Shown piece by piece: positions 34,426 through 43,175 of a stretch of 64,000 bases of DNA (the first letter of the stretch is position 1; every line of letters begins with the position of its first letter). The position numbers were made by a program, and so were the translations under genes. The DNA is from Acidobacteriota bacterium (lineage in GTDB: Bacteria > Acidobacteriota > Terriglobia > Acidiferrales > UBA7541): assembly GCA_013289955.1 (NCBI GenBank), contig JABCYZ010000013.1, forward strand, positions 62,001-126,000. The letters run 5' to 3'. The notes beneath the pieces are model-generated. The model saw nothing but the letters and a program-made list of their open reading frames with translations. It did not search any database and was not told where the DNA came from.

Positions 34426-36705
34426 TCAGGGATCCTTTGGCTTTTCATCGACCTGGTCGGTGCGCACGGAGAACAGCAGAAAATCCGTAAAGGTGTGATA
34501 GACGATCGTGCGGTGATCGCCAAAATCCCCATACACATCTACAGCTTGCGGCAGCCAGACTTTAACGTTCTGGGTCCGAAACTGGACGGGAGCATAGTCA
34601 ATCGAGAGGTACATATATCGCACATTTGCGGCGGGCACCGGTTCCATCAGCTTTGTCTCGAGGTGCACGACTTCGCCGGCGTCATCGCTGAAATCCTGCG
34701 CAATCCAGGCGCGTCCTTTGAGTTTGGCCGGATAGGCGACTCCTTTGGCGCTAAAGGAAGCCGTATGACTTGGCCTATCCTTGCGCTGCTGAAAATGTAC
34801 TACCCAAGCGGGTTGACCGTTCCATTCCGCCGCACCTTCGCACTTCATTTCGTAATCGTCCTGAAAGTTCGAAAGAAAGATCAGGGCCAGTTCTGGCAGG
34901 CCGATGTCCTGGCTGCTGGCGGGGAACGCCCGGCTGCCGCGTTCAGGAGTGCGACTTTCTTGCACGGCGAGTCCTTTCGGGCGCTGCTCGAAAGCAACCG
35001 TGTAGTCGAAGGTGCCGGTGCCATCCTCGAGCACAAGGCTCATGTTGCCAAGCATCTTGTATTCAATTTTTTCCTGGGCCGTAAAATTCTGCAGGTTGCT
35101 GACCAGATCATCCGCGCGGGCGCCCGCTTGTTCGAGCACACTGGAAAGCGGGCAGGGCGGGGACGAGCGGCGAGAACGGAGAGGAGCATCAACGTCCGGC
35201 GGATACCAAAACACGGATTTATTTTTCAGCGCTTCTTCCGAGTCTTTGCCTTTTCGAACGGCCGGGGCGGGTGCAGCTGCCGGAGCTGCCGAGGTTGCCC
35301 TAGAAGGTAAAGTTGCCGTGGCGGGCGGCGCCGCCGGGAATTGTGGAGTCGCCGGCAAGATCGGCGTCGCCGGCAGCGCGGTTGCTTTCTCCGGCCCAGG
35401 CGCAAAATAACCCCTGCGCGCTTGCACTCTCAGGTCATCCTTGTCCACTTTCACCTTCAGCGGGTGAAACGTGCCGTCCGGCTTCACCTTCTCGAGCGAA
35501 AACTCAAGCAGGTAAACGTACTCCGGCGCCTGCCCCAGACTTTTGAATCCTCCTTCGAAATCGTTGCTGTTGTGAAAGTACGTTCCGCCGCTACCGTCCG
35601 CAAGTTCCGCCATGACGTCTTCGTCCAGCTGCATCGTCTCAGAATGATTCTGTGAATGTTGGCCGGTCATCAGGTCCAGGGCCGAGGATCCGCCTCGCTC
35701 GCTAGCGTCCATTTCTGCCGTGTACAACCCGCGAGCATCGATCGCGTTGATGATCACATTGGACTGCGCGGCAAGGTCCAGAATCTGCGATTTCCGAGAC
35801 ATTGCTTCCGGCGTAAGGGTCAGGAAGCCAGGCGAGACCAGGATCAGCGTGCGTTCGCCCGGCAGCTTGCCCATTTTCCGCACATACTCTCCGATCGTGT
35901 CGAGCGTTACCGAAACATCGCGTTCACCGATCGACAGGGACTGCTTGGCGGCAGACCGCACAACCGTCTCCACCATATTGGGAGGTTGCCCCTGAAGATG
36001 CGCGCAACTCACGTAATCCGCTTCGGCAAGCTCGAGCGCCTGTAGGTTGTCCTTGTTCTGGATCATGTCCGCCTGGTAATAATCGATGTTCGGGCAGGCA
36101 TGGTCGTCATGCCGGTAGAGTTCGTGCACGCGCAGCTTCCTGACTGCTTCCAGGAGAGCCGTGCGATCGTGTGTCAGGCCGCTGTTGGTCCCGGACATGG
36201 AAACCACCGCAGCCATGACCGCATCGTCCAGCGACTCACCGAGGATCTTCGTGGCGGCCTTTTGGGTTCGCGCTAATTCGCCAACGTCCAGGTGCAGATC
36301 GTCGAATAAAAAGACCAGGAAACGTTGCGCGGAGATCGGCGACTGCTGAAGAACTCCCGGGGAAGTAGCCGGCAAGGGTTCAGCTGCCTTCCGGGCGCTC
36401 CCGAGCCCTGCGCGCTTCTCAATCGTGAACCCTGAAATCACCTGGGGGTTGTTCTTTTCGAAGATCTGAAAGTCCTCTTTCTTCAAATTCCCCACCGCGC
36501 GCCCTTCTGAATCGCGGACGACCACCGGCACCAGGACGGCATCTGCGTTCACTCGAATTTTTGCGTCGGCGCCCGGGGACTGCGGTTCCTTCGCCTGCTG
36601 CGCCGCTCGCAGCCAGAAGCCGGACGCCAGGAAACACAAACAGAAGGGAATAATAACCAGCGGGTGCTTGACGTTCTTCGCTTTAGTGCTGTTTCCTTTG
36701 GTCAT
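34426..36705 (-). CDS. VWFA-related protein (acidobacterial type), exported
   Basis: A 759-residue protein with an N-terminal signal (VIIPFCLCFLASGFWL). Residues about 45-400 form a von Willebrand factor A-like domain of the kind common in Acidobacteriota, beginning with IRVNADAVLVPVVVRDSEG and GNLKKEDFQIFEKN. The metal-site motif reads FLFDDLHLD in place of the classic DxSxS, as is usual for this subfamily. A low-complexity Pro/Ala/Thr linker (about 435-490) leads to a C-terminal domain that is rich in strands and contains the NFTAQEKIEYKMLG segment. It probably acts in the periplasm in protein binding; the function of this subfamily is unknown. Its start overlaps the end of the DUF1801 gene by 23 bases. 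Confidence 0.83.
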   Translation of the reverse strand: MTKGNSTKAKNVKHPLVIIPFCLCFLASGFWLRAAQQAKEPQSPGADAKIRVNADAVLVPVVVRDSEGRAVGNLKKEDFQIFEKNNPQVISGFTIEKRAGLGSARKAAEPLPATSPGVLQQSPISAQRFLVFLFDDLHLDVGELARTQKAATKILGESLDDAVMAAVVSMSGTNSGLTHDRTALLEAVRKLRVHELYRHDDHACPNIDYYQADMIQNKDNLQALELAEADYVSCAHLQGQPPNMVETVVRSAAKQSLSIGERDVSVTLDTIGEYVRKMGKLPGERTLILVSPGFLTLTPEAMSRKSQILDLAAQSNVIINAIDARGLYTAEMDASERGGSSALDLMTGQHSQNHSETMQLDEDVMAELADGSGGTYFHNSNDFEGGFKSLGQAPEYVYLLEFSLEKVKPDGTFHPLKVKVDKDDLRVQARRGYFAPGPEKATALPATPILPATPQFPAAPPATATLPSRATSAAPAAAPAPAVRKGKDSEEALKNKSVFWYPPDVDAPLRSRRSSPPCPLSSVLEQAGARADDLVSNLQNFTAQEKIEYKMLGNMSLVLEDGTGTFDYTVAFEQRPKGLAVQESRTPERGSRAFPASSQDIGLPELALIFLSNFQDDYEMKCEGAAEWNGQPAWVVHFQQRKDRPSHTASFSAKGVAYPAKLKGRAWIAQDFSDDAGEVVHLETKLMEPVPAANVRYMYLSIDYAPVQFRTQNVKVWLPQAVDVYGDFGDHRTIVYHTFTDFLLFSVRTDQVDEKPKDP

Positions 36706-37093
36706 TTTGCGCGATCCGCGCCTTCACCAGTTTTTTCACCAGTGCCGCTGGCAAAGGCTTATCCAAAGGGAAATGGAGGGTTCCTTTGGAGGTGCGGAAG
36801 CTCTTGAGTTCGGATTCGAACGCATCGAGCACGGACGCACCCATTGGAAAAAAACTACAATGCTTGGAAAATGCGGCGAATGCCACAAGCGGACCTTTGT
36901 ACCGGAATGTCGGGATCTGATAACTGATCGTCTCTGTAGCCTCTGGTGGGACGGCGGATCGGATCGTGGCACGAATCTTCTCGAGCGTGCTTCGGGCAGG
37001 TTCCGGAACGCCGGCGAGGTATTCGTCGATGGTCTTTGGAGCTGCCCTGGTTTTGGCGGCCAGACCGCGGCCACGGGAATTCGCCCTTCTCAT
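36683..37093 (-). CDS. DUF1801 (YdhG-like) protein
   Basis: A 136-residue cytoplasmic protein of the DUF1801/YdhG family. Typical features are TIDEYLAGVPEPAR near the N-terminus, the ETISYQIPTF segment, the HCSFFPMG segment and the GTLHFPLDKPLP segment near the C-terminus. Members have an iron-chaperone-frataxin-like fold; a biochemical role is not established here. ATG at 37093. It lies 67 bases downstream of the kinase-TPR gene stop and its 3' end overlaps the VWFA gene start by 23 bases on the same strand, suggesting cotranscription. Confidence 0.85.
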   Translation of the reverse strand: MRRANSRGRGLAAKTRAAPKTIDEYLAGVPEPARSTLEKIRATIRSAVPPEATETISYQIPTFRYKGPLVAFAAFSKHCSFFPMGASVLDAFESELKSFRTSKGTLHFPLDKPLPAALVKKLVKARIAQNDQRKQH

Positions 37094-37160
37094 GGGGCCA
37101 TGCTACAAGGGCGTTCGCTGCAAGTCTAGTTCTCGCACTTGCCTGTTGAGCGCACGGGCG

Positions 37161-39839
37161 TTATTTCTTCGCCGAGTCGGAAATCTTGGTATCTAGTGCG
37201 GCGGCTTCGGCGCGGAGTCTTGCTGCTTGCTCGGGCTGCTTCAGCGCGTCGTATTCTTCTGCCAGGTCTTTGCGCGCATTCACCAGCCAGCTGACATTGG
37301 CGTCCATTTGTTTGACCAGTATCTCGTAGCCGGCGCGGGATTCCGCTTCTGCCTCGGCAAAGCGATTCTGGCGGAGAAGGGTTCTTCCTAGTTTGATTCG
37401 CGCGATGCCGGTGTTGATGTGATTCGCGGATTGCGACTCCGTGAAAATAGGAATCACTTGCCGGTAGATTTTCTCGGCGCGGGTCCATTCCTCCCGGCCC
37501 GAGTACACACTGCCCAGGTTGGATAGCGCGACAGCGAAAAGATAGTGGTGTTCCCCGTAAACCTGGCGATAGATATCGACCATGCGCAGGAAGTCCTGTT
37601 CCGCGACGTCGTTCTTGTGCTGCCGGAGCGCCGCGGACCCCATTTCGTTGAGTGTGGAAGCAACGGTGGGATGCACTTTCCCGTAGACGCGCTCTTTGAT
37701 GGTGAGCGACTGCTGCAGCAAATCGACAGCCTCGTCGTAGCGATCTTCACGGACGAGCGCGCGAGCAAGCAAGGTCAGATCGGAAGCTGTTTCCGGATTG
37801 TCCTTGCCATACCAGGCTTGAACCATTTCCAGGGCCTGACGGTCATAGCTTTCCGCCTGAGGATAATGGCCGAGGTCAAACTTGATGGCGCCCAGATTGA
37901 TCAATATATCCGCGACGCGAGGATGGCGTTCGCCGTAAATCTGGCGGTACATGGGAAGCAGGCGCTCGTTGATCGATTCGGAGACGTCATAGTGACCGGC
38001 ATAGAAGTGCGTGTTGGCCAGTTCAAACAAGCTGACGGCAAGCTCAGGAGTTGGGGCGCCTTTCTCTGACTGGAGCCGCACGGCTTCATCCAGAGTCTTG
38101 ATGGCCTCGCCGTAAGAACCGCGATCTTCCAAAACTTTTCCAAGCGCCGAAGTTGCTTTTGCGACAGCCGGGTGATTGGGCGGGAGGCGCCGCTTGCTCA
38201 TGGCGAGACCTTCGCGCACCATGCGTTCTGCCTCGGGCAGCCGGGCCTGATCGTCGCGCAGAAGGCCGAGTGCGACCATGCTCTCCGCTACCGGAGCCGC
38301 ATCGGAGCCGAAGAGCGCTTTGCGTTCCTCAAAGCTGGAATTCAGCAGAGTGTTTGCTTCGTCGAGTTTTCCCAGTTTTTGATAAATGGTGCCAAGCGTC
38401 TCGTAGAGATCAGCCTGGACTTCTGGTTCTGCGTTGAGCGACTGTGCCTCCTGGACGCCGCGGTCGAGAAGGGTTATAACGCGAAGACTTTCCGCAGGCG
38501 CGGCGGAAGCGTCGCCGCCCTGAAAAAGATTGGTCATGAATTTCTGGATACGCTGGGTGCGCGCGGCTTCGGCAAGAGCGGCATTGCGAGCGATGGCCAG
38601 TCGCACGGTAAAGAAAATCACCAAGCCGACAACGAGCGTGAACACGAGCGCGACGGCTGCAACCGGCTGCCGATTGCGCGTGACGAATTTTCTAAAGCGG
38701 TAGGCCAGCGTGTCCGGCTGCGCTTCGAGCGCCTCGCCTTTGAGGTAATGATCGATGTCGCGGATCAAGGCTTCCACGGATCGGTATCTGCGCTGGGGAT
38801 CCTTGTGCATGGCCGTGAGGCAAAGCACATCGAGATCCGCCCATTCGGCTTTGCTGGCAGGGGCGGCGGCGTCAGCGTGTTCGGGCAGACGCACGGTCCT
38901 ATCCGCGGCAGCTGACGGCTTCTCCGTTTCCTGCTGCGTTAGAATTTTTTCGGCTTGAGCCGGCGTTCGGTTGGAAAAATCAAACGGGAGGCACCCTGCC
39001 AGGAGTTCGTACAGAATGACTCCGAGCGAATACACGTCCGAATGGATTCCGACCTGTTCGCCGCGAATTTGCTCCGGCGCGGCATACGCGGGCGTCATGA
39101 GACGCAAGCCAGTCATGGTTTTTTCTACGGATTCGCCGAGGCTTTGGATATGTCTGGAGATGCCGAAATCGAGCAGGCGGATCGTTTCGTCGTTTTTTAC
39201 CAGGACATTGGAGGGCTTAAGATCGCGGTGAATGACGGCATGCTGATGAGCGTAGAGAACCGCTTCGCAAACAGATCGAAAAAGCCGCAAGCGCCCGTGG
39301 ACGGAACAGTTATTCTTGTCACAATACAGCGTGAGAGGAACGCCTTCGACGTACTCCATGACGAAAAAGGGAGAACCATCCGGCGAGGTGTCCGCATCGT
39401 AGAGCCGCGCAATAGAAGGGTGATTGAGTTGCGCGAGAGTTCGCTGCTCGGCGGCAAAGAGTTCGCGGCGAGCCGGCGAAAGCCACGCATCGCGCAGGAT
39501 TTTGATGGCCACCTGACTGCCGAGATCCTTGCGCTCGGCGAGGTAAACGATGCCCATGCCGCCTTCGCCGAGCGTCTTCACAATCCGGTAAGGACCGAAT
39601 TCCTTGAACGCCTCGGGCGCGCCGGCGGGATCGTGAAGAATCTGATGCGCTATTTGAGCAATATCGCCGTCCAGCATGGAAGCGCCGTGGGCGTCTTCTC
39701 TCAGCAAAATGACTACTTCTCTGACCAAAGCGGGATCCTCAGCGCACTCACTTTCGAGAAAAGCGCGTTGCTCGGTCTCCGGGAAGTCGGCGGCTTGGTG
39801 AAACAGATTCTGAATTTTTTGCCAGCGAGCGCTGTCCAT
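37161..39839 (-). CDS. Ser/Thr protein kinase with transmembrane segment and TPR domain
   Basis: An 892-residue membrane-anchored Hanks-type kinase. An N-terminal region of about 80 residues (WQKIQNLFHQAADF) typical of acidobacterial ECF-linked kinases precedes the kinase domain (82-360): GEGGMG loop at 91-96, AIK lysine K113, HRDLKPSN with D206, DFG with D224, and the AAPEQ segment. A single membrane helix follows at about 410-435 (VAAVALVFTLVVGLVIFF), then a large extracytoplasmic TPR region to the end, several units of which are kinesin-light-chain-like. The ATG at 39839 is preferred to an in-frame GTG upstream that would overlap the sigma-factor stop. It lies 38 bases downstream of the ECF sigma factor, forming the familiar sigma-kinase pair. 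Confidence 0.9.
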   Translation of the reverse strand: MDSARWQKIQNLFHQAADFPETEQRAFLESECAEDPALVREVVILLREDAHGASMLDGDIAQIAHQILHDPAGAPEAFKEFGPYRIVKTLGEGGMGIVYLAERKDLGSQVAIKILRDAWLSPARRELFAAEQRTLAQLNHPSIARLYDADTSPDGSPFFVMEYVEGVPLTLYCDKNNCSVHGRLRLFRSVCEAVLYAHQHAVIHRDLKPSNVLVKNDETIRLLDFGISRHIQSLGESVEKTMTGLRLMTPAYAAPEQIRGEQVGIHSDVYSLGVILYELLAGCLPFDFSNRTPAQAEKILTQQETEKPSAAADRTVRLPEHADAAAPASKAEWADLDVLCLTAMHKDPQRRYRSVEALIRDIDHYLKGEALEAQPDTLAYRFRKFVTRNRQPVAAVALVFTLVVGLVIFFTVRLAIARNAALAEAARTQRIQKFMTNLFQGGDASAAPAESLRVITLLDRGVQEAQSLNAEPEVQADLYETLGTIYQKLGKLDEANTLLNSSFEERKALFGSDAAPVAESMVALGLLRDDQARLPEAERMVREGLAMSKRRLPPNHPAVAKATSALGKVLEDRGSYGEAIKTLDEAVRLQSEKGAPTPELAVSLFELANTHFYAGHYDVSESINERLLPMYRQIYGERHPRVADILINLGAIKFDLGHYPQAESYDRQALEMVQAWYGKDNPETASDLTLLARALVREDRYDEAVDLLQQSLTIKERVYGKVHPTVASTLNEMGSAALRQHKNDVAEQDFLRMVDIYRQVYGEHHYLFAVALSNLGSVYSGREEWTRAEKIYRQVIPIFTESQSANHINTGIARIKLGRTLLRQNRFAEAEAESRAGYEILVKQMDANVSWLVNARKDLAEEYDALKQPEQAARLRAEAAALDTKISDSAKK

Positions 39840-39877
39840 CTCCGCCACCTTGAGCACGCGCAAGAAAAAACCGTCCT

Positions 39878-40510
39878 TCAGCCGGCTTCGCGAAGTTCGT
39901 GCGCCAGCCACGCTTTCGCTGCGCGCCAGTCGCGCAGTACGGTGGCTTCCGACACGTTCAGGAGCGCTGCCGCCTCAGCAATATCCAGCCCTCCGAAGAA
40001 GCGGCTTTCCACGAGCGTCGCCTGCCGTGGATTCATACGCGCAAGTTCATCCAGCGCGGAGTCGAGACGCAGCAAGTCTTCTCCGCAGGAAGGCGCCTTT
40101 TGATACGAATCGTCGAAGCTTAGCGTGACGTCCTGCCCTCCGCCGCGTTTTCCGGCGTTCCGGCGGCGCGCCGCTTCGATCAAAATTTGGCGCATGGCGC
40201 GCGCGGCGATGCGCTTGAAATGCAGGCGCGAGGTGGCGGCCAGGGCCGGCGACTTGGCCATTTTCATCCAAGCTTCGTTGACAAGGGCCGTGGGATTCAG
40301 CGTGGCGCTCGGATCGCCCCGGCGGACGCTGGACGCCAGGCGCCGCAACTCTTCGTAAGTCGCACTAAACAAATGGTCTAGCGCGTTTCTTCCCGCGACT
40401 GGCAAACCCGCTTCGAAAGGCTCCATCGAAGGCGCTCCGGGCGGAGATTCAGACAGGTTTCCTCGCGGACTTCTGGCCGTCATGACGGTCTCCTCATCCC
40501 TTTTGCGCAT
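39878..40510 (-). CDS. ECF-type RNA polymerase sigma factor
   Basis: A 210-residue sigma factor of the ECF class that is commonly paired with Ser/Thr kinases. Region 2 is recognisable as HLFSATYEELRRLASSVRR and TALVNEAWMKMAK, followed by FKRIAARAMRQILIEAARRR; region 4 is the C-terminal HTH EAAALLNVSEATVLRDWRAAKAWL. No anti-sigma factor gene is adjacent, so control by the kinase encoded 38 bases downstream is the likely arrangement. ATG at 40510; an internal ATG ten codons in is also possible. Confidence 0.9.
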   Translation of the reverse strand: MRKRDEETVMTARSPRGNLSESPPGAPSMEPFEAGLPVAGRNALDHLFSATYEELRRLASSVRRGDPSATLNPTALVNEAWMKMAKSPALAATSRLHFKRIAARAMRQILIEAARRRNAGKRGGGQDVTLSFDDSYQKAPSCGEDLLRLDSALDELARMNPRQATLVESRFFGGLDIAEAAALLNVSEATVLRDWRAAKAWLAHELREAG

Positions 40511-40733
40511 TGCGTAGTGAGAAACAGCAAACCTAGGGATTCGCTGAATGAGGGGAGTCGAGGACTTTCGCCCCTAGCTCGGACGGAACTTTATCACCAA
40601 GGCGGCCAGGCGGCAACGGACAAGGTGAATTTTCTGAAGGGTGAGGACATTCGGACGGAAGAGTGACAGTTAGAGACTTTAGAATCTGGGCTCAGGTTAA
40701 CGGAGTTGAATACTTGAAGAAGGGAGAATTACG

Positions 40734-41120
40734 ATGGATCTGTCATGCCCCAAGTGCAAAAGCGAGGATACCCAGAAGCTCACCATGGTCACGTCGGCGT
40801 CGGGCCTGTTTGGAAAAATCCTGCGTTTCGGCGCGGTCTATGTCTATAACGTTTGGATTCCCGTGGCCTCCGTATTTTTCGGAATTGCTTTCGGAATAGT
40901 CTTTGGTCTGTTCAATGGATACCTGGGATTCTTTGCCTTCGCGGGCACCCTGGTTGCCGGCTTCTTTGCGCGGAAATGGGTCAAGGCAAAGACGAGGTCC
41001 AAATTTGCCGATCTTTCCGACAACATGAGACAAAACGGCTTTCAGTGCAACCGCTGCGAGCACCTCTTCATTCCGGTGGAAAGTCTCCCGGCTCCAAAGA
41101 TGCAGATAGCGTCCGCGTAG
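40734..41120 (+). CDS. Small zinc-ribbon membrane protein
   Basis: A 128-residue protein with two hydrophobic segments in the middle (about 37-60 and 62-85), framed by an N-terminal CPKC and a C-terminal CNRC. The two CxxC knuckles could together bind one zinc ion on the cytoplasmic side of a helical hairpin. ATG at 40734 has a GAAGGGAGAA ribosome site. I do not recognise a named family. It is divergent from the ECF sigma-factor gene, with 223 bases between. Its stop codon lies inside the loop of a terminator hairpin. Confidence 0.75.
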   Translation: MDLSCPKCKSEDTQKLTMVTSASGLFGKILRFGAVYVYNVWIPVASVFFGIAFGIVFGLFNGYLGFFAFAGTLVAGFFARKWVKAKTRSKFADLSDNMRQNGFQCNRCEHLFIPVESLPAPKMQIASA

Positions 41121-41131
41121 GCGGATTTTTT
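41112..41131 (+). terminator. Rho-independent terminator overlapping the zinc-ribbon gene stop codon
   Basis: TCCGC (41112-41116) pairs with GCGGA (41121-41125) around a GTAG loop, followed directly by six T residues (41126-41131). The TAG stop (41118-41120) is in the loop. Confidence 0.6.
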
Positions 41132-41170
41132 CGCGCCGGAATTGCCGGAAACCTCGAGAGCATTTTGACG

Positions 41171-41219
41171 CGGCCTCGTATTTAACCATCCGGTTAAATA
41201 GAGGCCGGAACGTTCCGGC
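41171..41219. repeat. Nested palindromes: bulged 16-bp stem plus 16-base perfect palindrome
   Basis: CGGCCTC, a one-base bulge and TATTTAACC (41171-41187) pair with GGTTAAATA and GAGGCCG (41192-41207) around the loop ATCC. Overlapping its right arm is the perfect palindrome GCCGGAACGTTCCGGC (41204-41219). No T-run follows. It lies between the terminator of the zinc-ribbon gene and the trehalase gene and contains TTAACC/GGTTAA half-sites. Confidence 0.75.
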
Positions 41220-41429
41220 GAGGTGGCTCTCGGCCGCAAAACCAACGCTGCGCAATCGACACCAGGTTCTTCCTAACCAGCTAAATACACAAGACTTAGG
41301 TCTCGAGTACTGGTCCTTTATTATAGGCCCCTCGGCGCCTGTTCCGGGGGTTGCTCCCGTATGGACATGAGACTATGCTTCTAGTGCCGCACTGCCACCT
41401 CCGAGGGTGGGTTGCGGGGTGCACACCTC

Positions 41430-43142
41430 ATGCCAAAACTGAAGAAGTTTTTCCTCTGCCTGCTCTCTCTCTGCTCGCTGAGCGCTGTCCCATCCTCCGC
41501 GGGGGCGGATTCGAAACCCGCAGATAATTCTCTCGAGCAAATCCGCGCGTACATTTCAGCGGGGTGGGATTCACTCACGCGATCGCTTACGGACTGCGCC
41601 ACGGTGGTCGACACGAAACTCTCCTCGGCTTCCGTACTTTATCTTCCTGCGGATTTTGCCGTGCCCGCCTCTGTCCAGCAGCTTCAGAAGCAATGCAAAG
41701 TAGAGGTCCAACATTTGCCGGCGGTGATTCATCACATCGGAGAAATGGATCCCGGCAAAATCGATCCCGCCGGGCTCCTGTACATGGAAAATCGCTACGT
41801 CGTGCCAGGCGGAAGATTTAATGAAATGTATGGCTGGGACAGCTACTTCATCATTCGTGGATTGGTGCGCGATGGCAGGATCGATCTCGCAAAAGACATG
41901 GTCGAGAATTTCTTTTTTGAAATCGAGCACTACGGCGGAGTGCTGAACGCGAACCGCACGTATTATTTAACGCGCTCGCAGCCTCCGTTTCTAACTTCCA
42001 TGATCCTCGCCGTCTACGACGCGCAGAAAGCCAGCGGCCGCGCAAACAATGAATGGCTCGCCAGGGCTTACGGCTATGCCGTCAAGGATCATGAACTCTG
42101 GACGAGCGAACCGCACCGCGCGGGATCGACCGGCCTCTCGCGCTATTTTGACTTCGGCAATGGCCCTGCGGCCGAGAGCGTGAAGGACGAGACGGGCCAC
42201 TATCGCCAGGTGGCGGCATATTTTCTCGAGCAGCCGGAACTCAGAAGGAATTACGTGCTGGAATCCACCGCGGCGAAACCCAATTTGCTTGCGGCAGGGC
42301 CGCTGTTTGCCCTAGAGATTTGCGACGTCGCGAAGACTATGGCCCCGGCGGCGTGCGATCCGGCCGGGACAACCGCCCTGAGCGCGGACTACTACAAGGG
42401 TGACCGCGCGATGCGCGAGTCCGGCTTCGACATTTCTTTCCGTTTCGGTCCATACGGCGCGGCTACGCACCATTTCGCGCCCGTATGTCTGAACAGCCTG
42501 CTCTACAAGACCGAAAAGGACCTTGAACAAATGAGCGCGGCGCTCGGCCATAAAGAAGAATCGGAGAAATGGCGCCAGCGTGCCGAACAGCGAAAGGCCG
42601 AGGTCCAAAAATATCTCTGGGACAGCGAACGAGGACTCTTCTTCGACTACGATTTCCAGAAACAGGCTCGCTCTACCTATGAATACGTCACCACGTTTTA
42701 TCCGCTGTGGGCAGGCATCGCGACTCCCGAACAAGCCCGCGGCGTGATGCAGCACGTAGGCAAGTTCGAGCAGCCAGGCGGTTTGGTGATGAGTCCGTAC
42801 GAGACCGGGGGACAGTGGGACTTTCCTTACGCGTGGGCGCCGAATCAATTGATGGCCATCGAAGGCATGCGCCGCGCAGGATTCAATGACGATGCGAACA
42901 GGCTGTCCTACAAATTTCTTTCCATGGTGATGGAGAACTTCCGTCGCGACGGAACAATTCGCGAGAAATACGACGCCGTAAAGCGCTCTTCAGAAACGCA
43001 GGTCACGGCCGGCTATCACATGAATATCGTAGGCTTCGGCTGGACCAACGGCGTGTTTTTGGCCCTTCTGCATGAACTTCCCCAAAGCGAGATCGCGCGG
43101 CTGATCAAGGAACAGGACGAAGCTCCCGCCGCAGTGCACTAA
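41430..43142 (+). CDS. treA: Periplasmic trehalase (GH37)
   Basis: A 570-residue secreted enzyme that hydrolyses alpha,alpha-trehalose to two glucose. A signal peptide is at 1-27 (LKKFFLCLLSLCSLSAVPSSAGA). Both trehalase signatures are present: PGGRFNEMYGWDSY (126-139) and QWDFPYAWAP (462-471). By comparison with E. coli TreA the acid is D334 in ESGFDIS and the base E512 in REKYD. The ATG at 41430 is chosen for the signal peptide; an upstream in-frame TTG adds only six residues. Length fits the family. It ends 33 bases from the convergent PfkB kinase gene. With GH32 and GH2 enzymes nearby it belongs to an oligosaccharide-use region. Confidence 0.93.
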   Translation: MPKLKKFFLCLLSLCSLSAVPSSAGADSKPADNSLEQIRAYISAGWDSLTRSLTDCATVVDTKLSSASVLYLPADFAVPASVQQLQKQCKVEVQHLPAVIHHIGEMDPGKIDPAGLLYMENRYVVPGGRFNEMYGWDSYFIIRGLVRDGRIDLAKDMVENFFFEIEHYGGVLNANRTYYLTRSQPPFLTSMILAVYDAQKASGRANNEWLARAYGYAVKDHELWTSEPHRAGSTGLSRYFDFGNGPAAESVKDETGHYRQVAAYFLEQPELRRNYVLESTAAKPNLLAAGPLFALEICDVAKTMAPAACDPAGTTALSADYYKGDRAMRESGFDISFRFGPYGAATHHFAPVCLNSLLYKTEKDLEQMSAALGHKEESEKWRQRAEQRKAEVQKYLWDSERGLFFDYDFQKQARSTYEYVTTFYPLWAGIATPEQARGVMQHVGKFEQPGGLVMSPYETGGQWDFPYAWAPNQLMAIEGMRRAGFNDDANRLSYKFLSMVMENFRRDGTIREKYDAVKRSSETQVTAGYHMNIVGFGWTNGVFLALLHELPQSEIARLIKEQDEAPAAVH

Positions 43143-43175
43143 AACCTAATATTTCGTATTTCATTCCTGTCTCGC

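Noticed and set aside
38955..40103. 382-codon plus-strand frame opposite the kinase and sigma-factor genes
   Set aside because: No motifs; it is antisense to well-supported kinase motifs.
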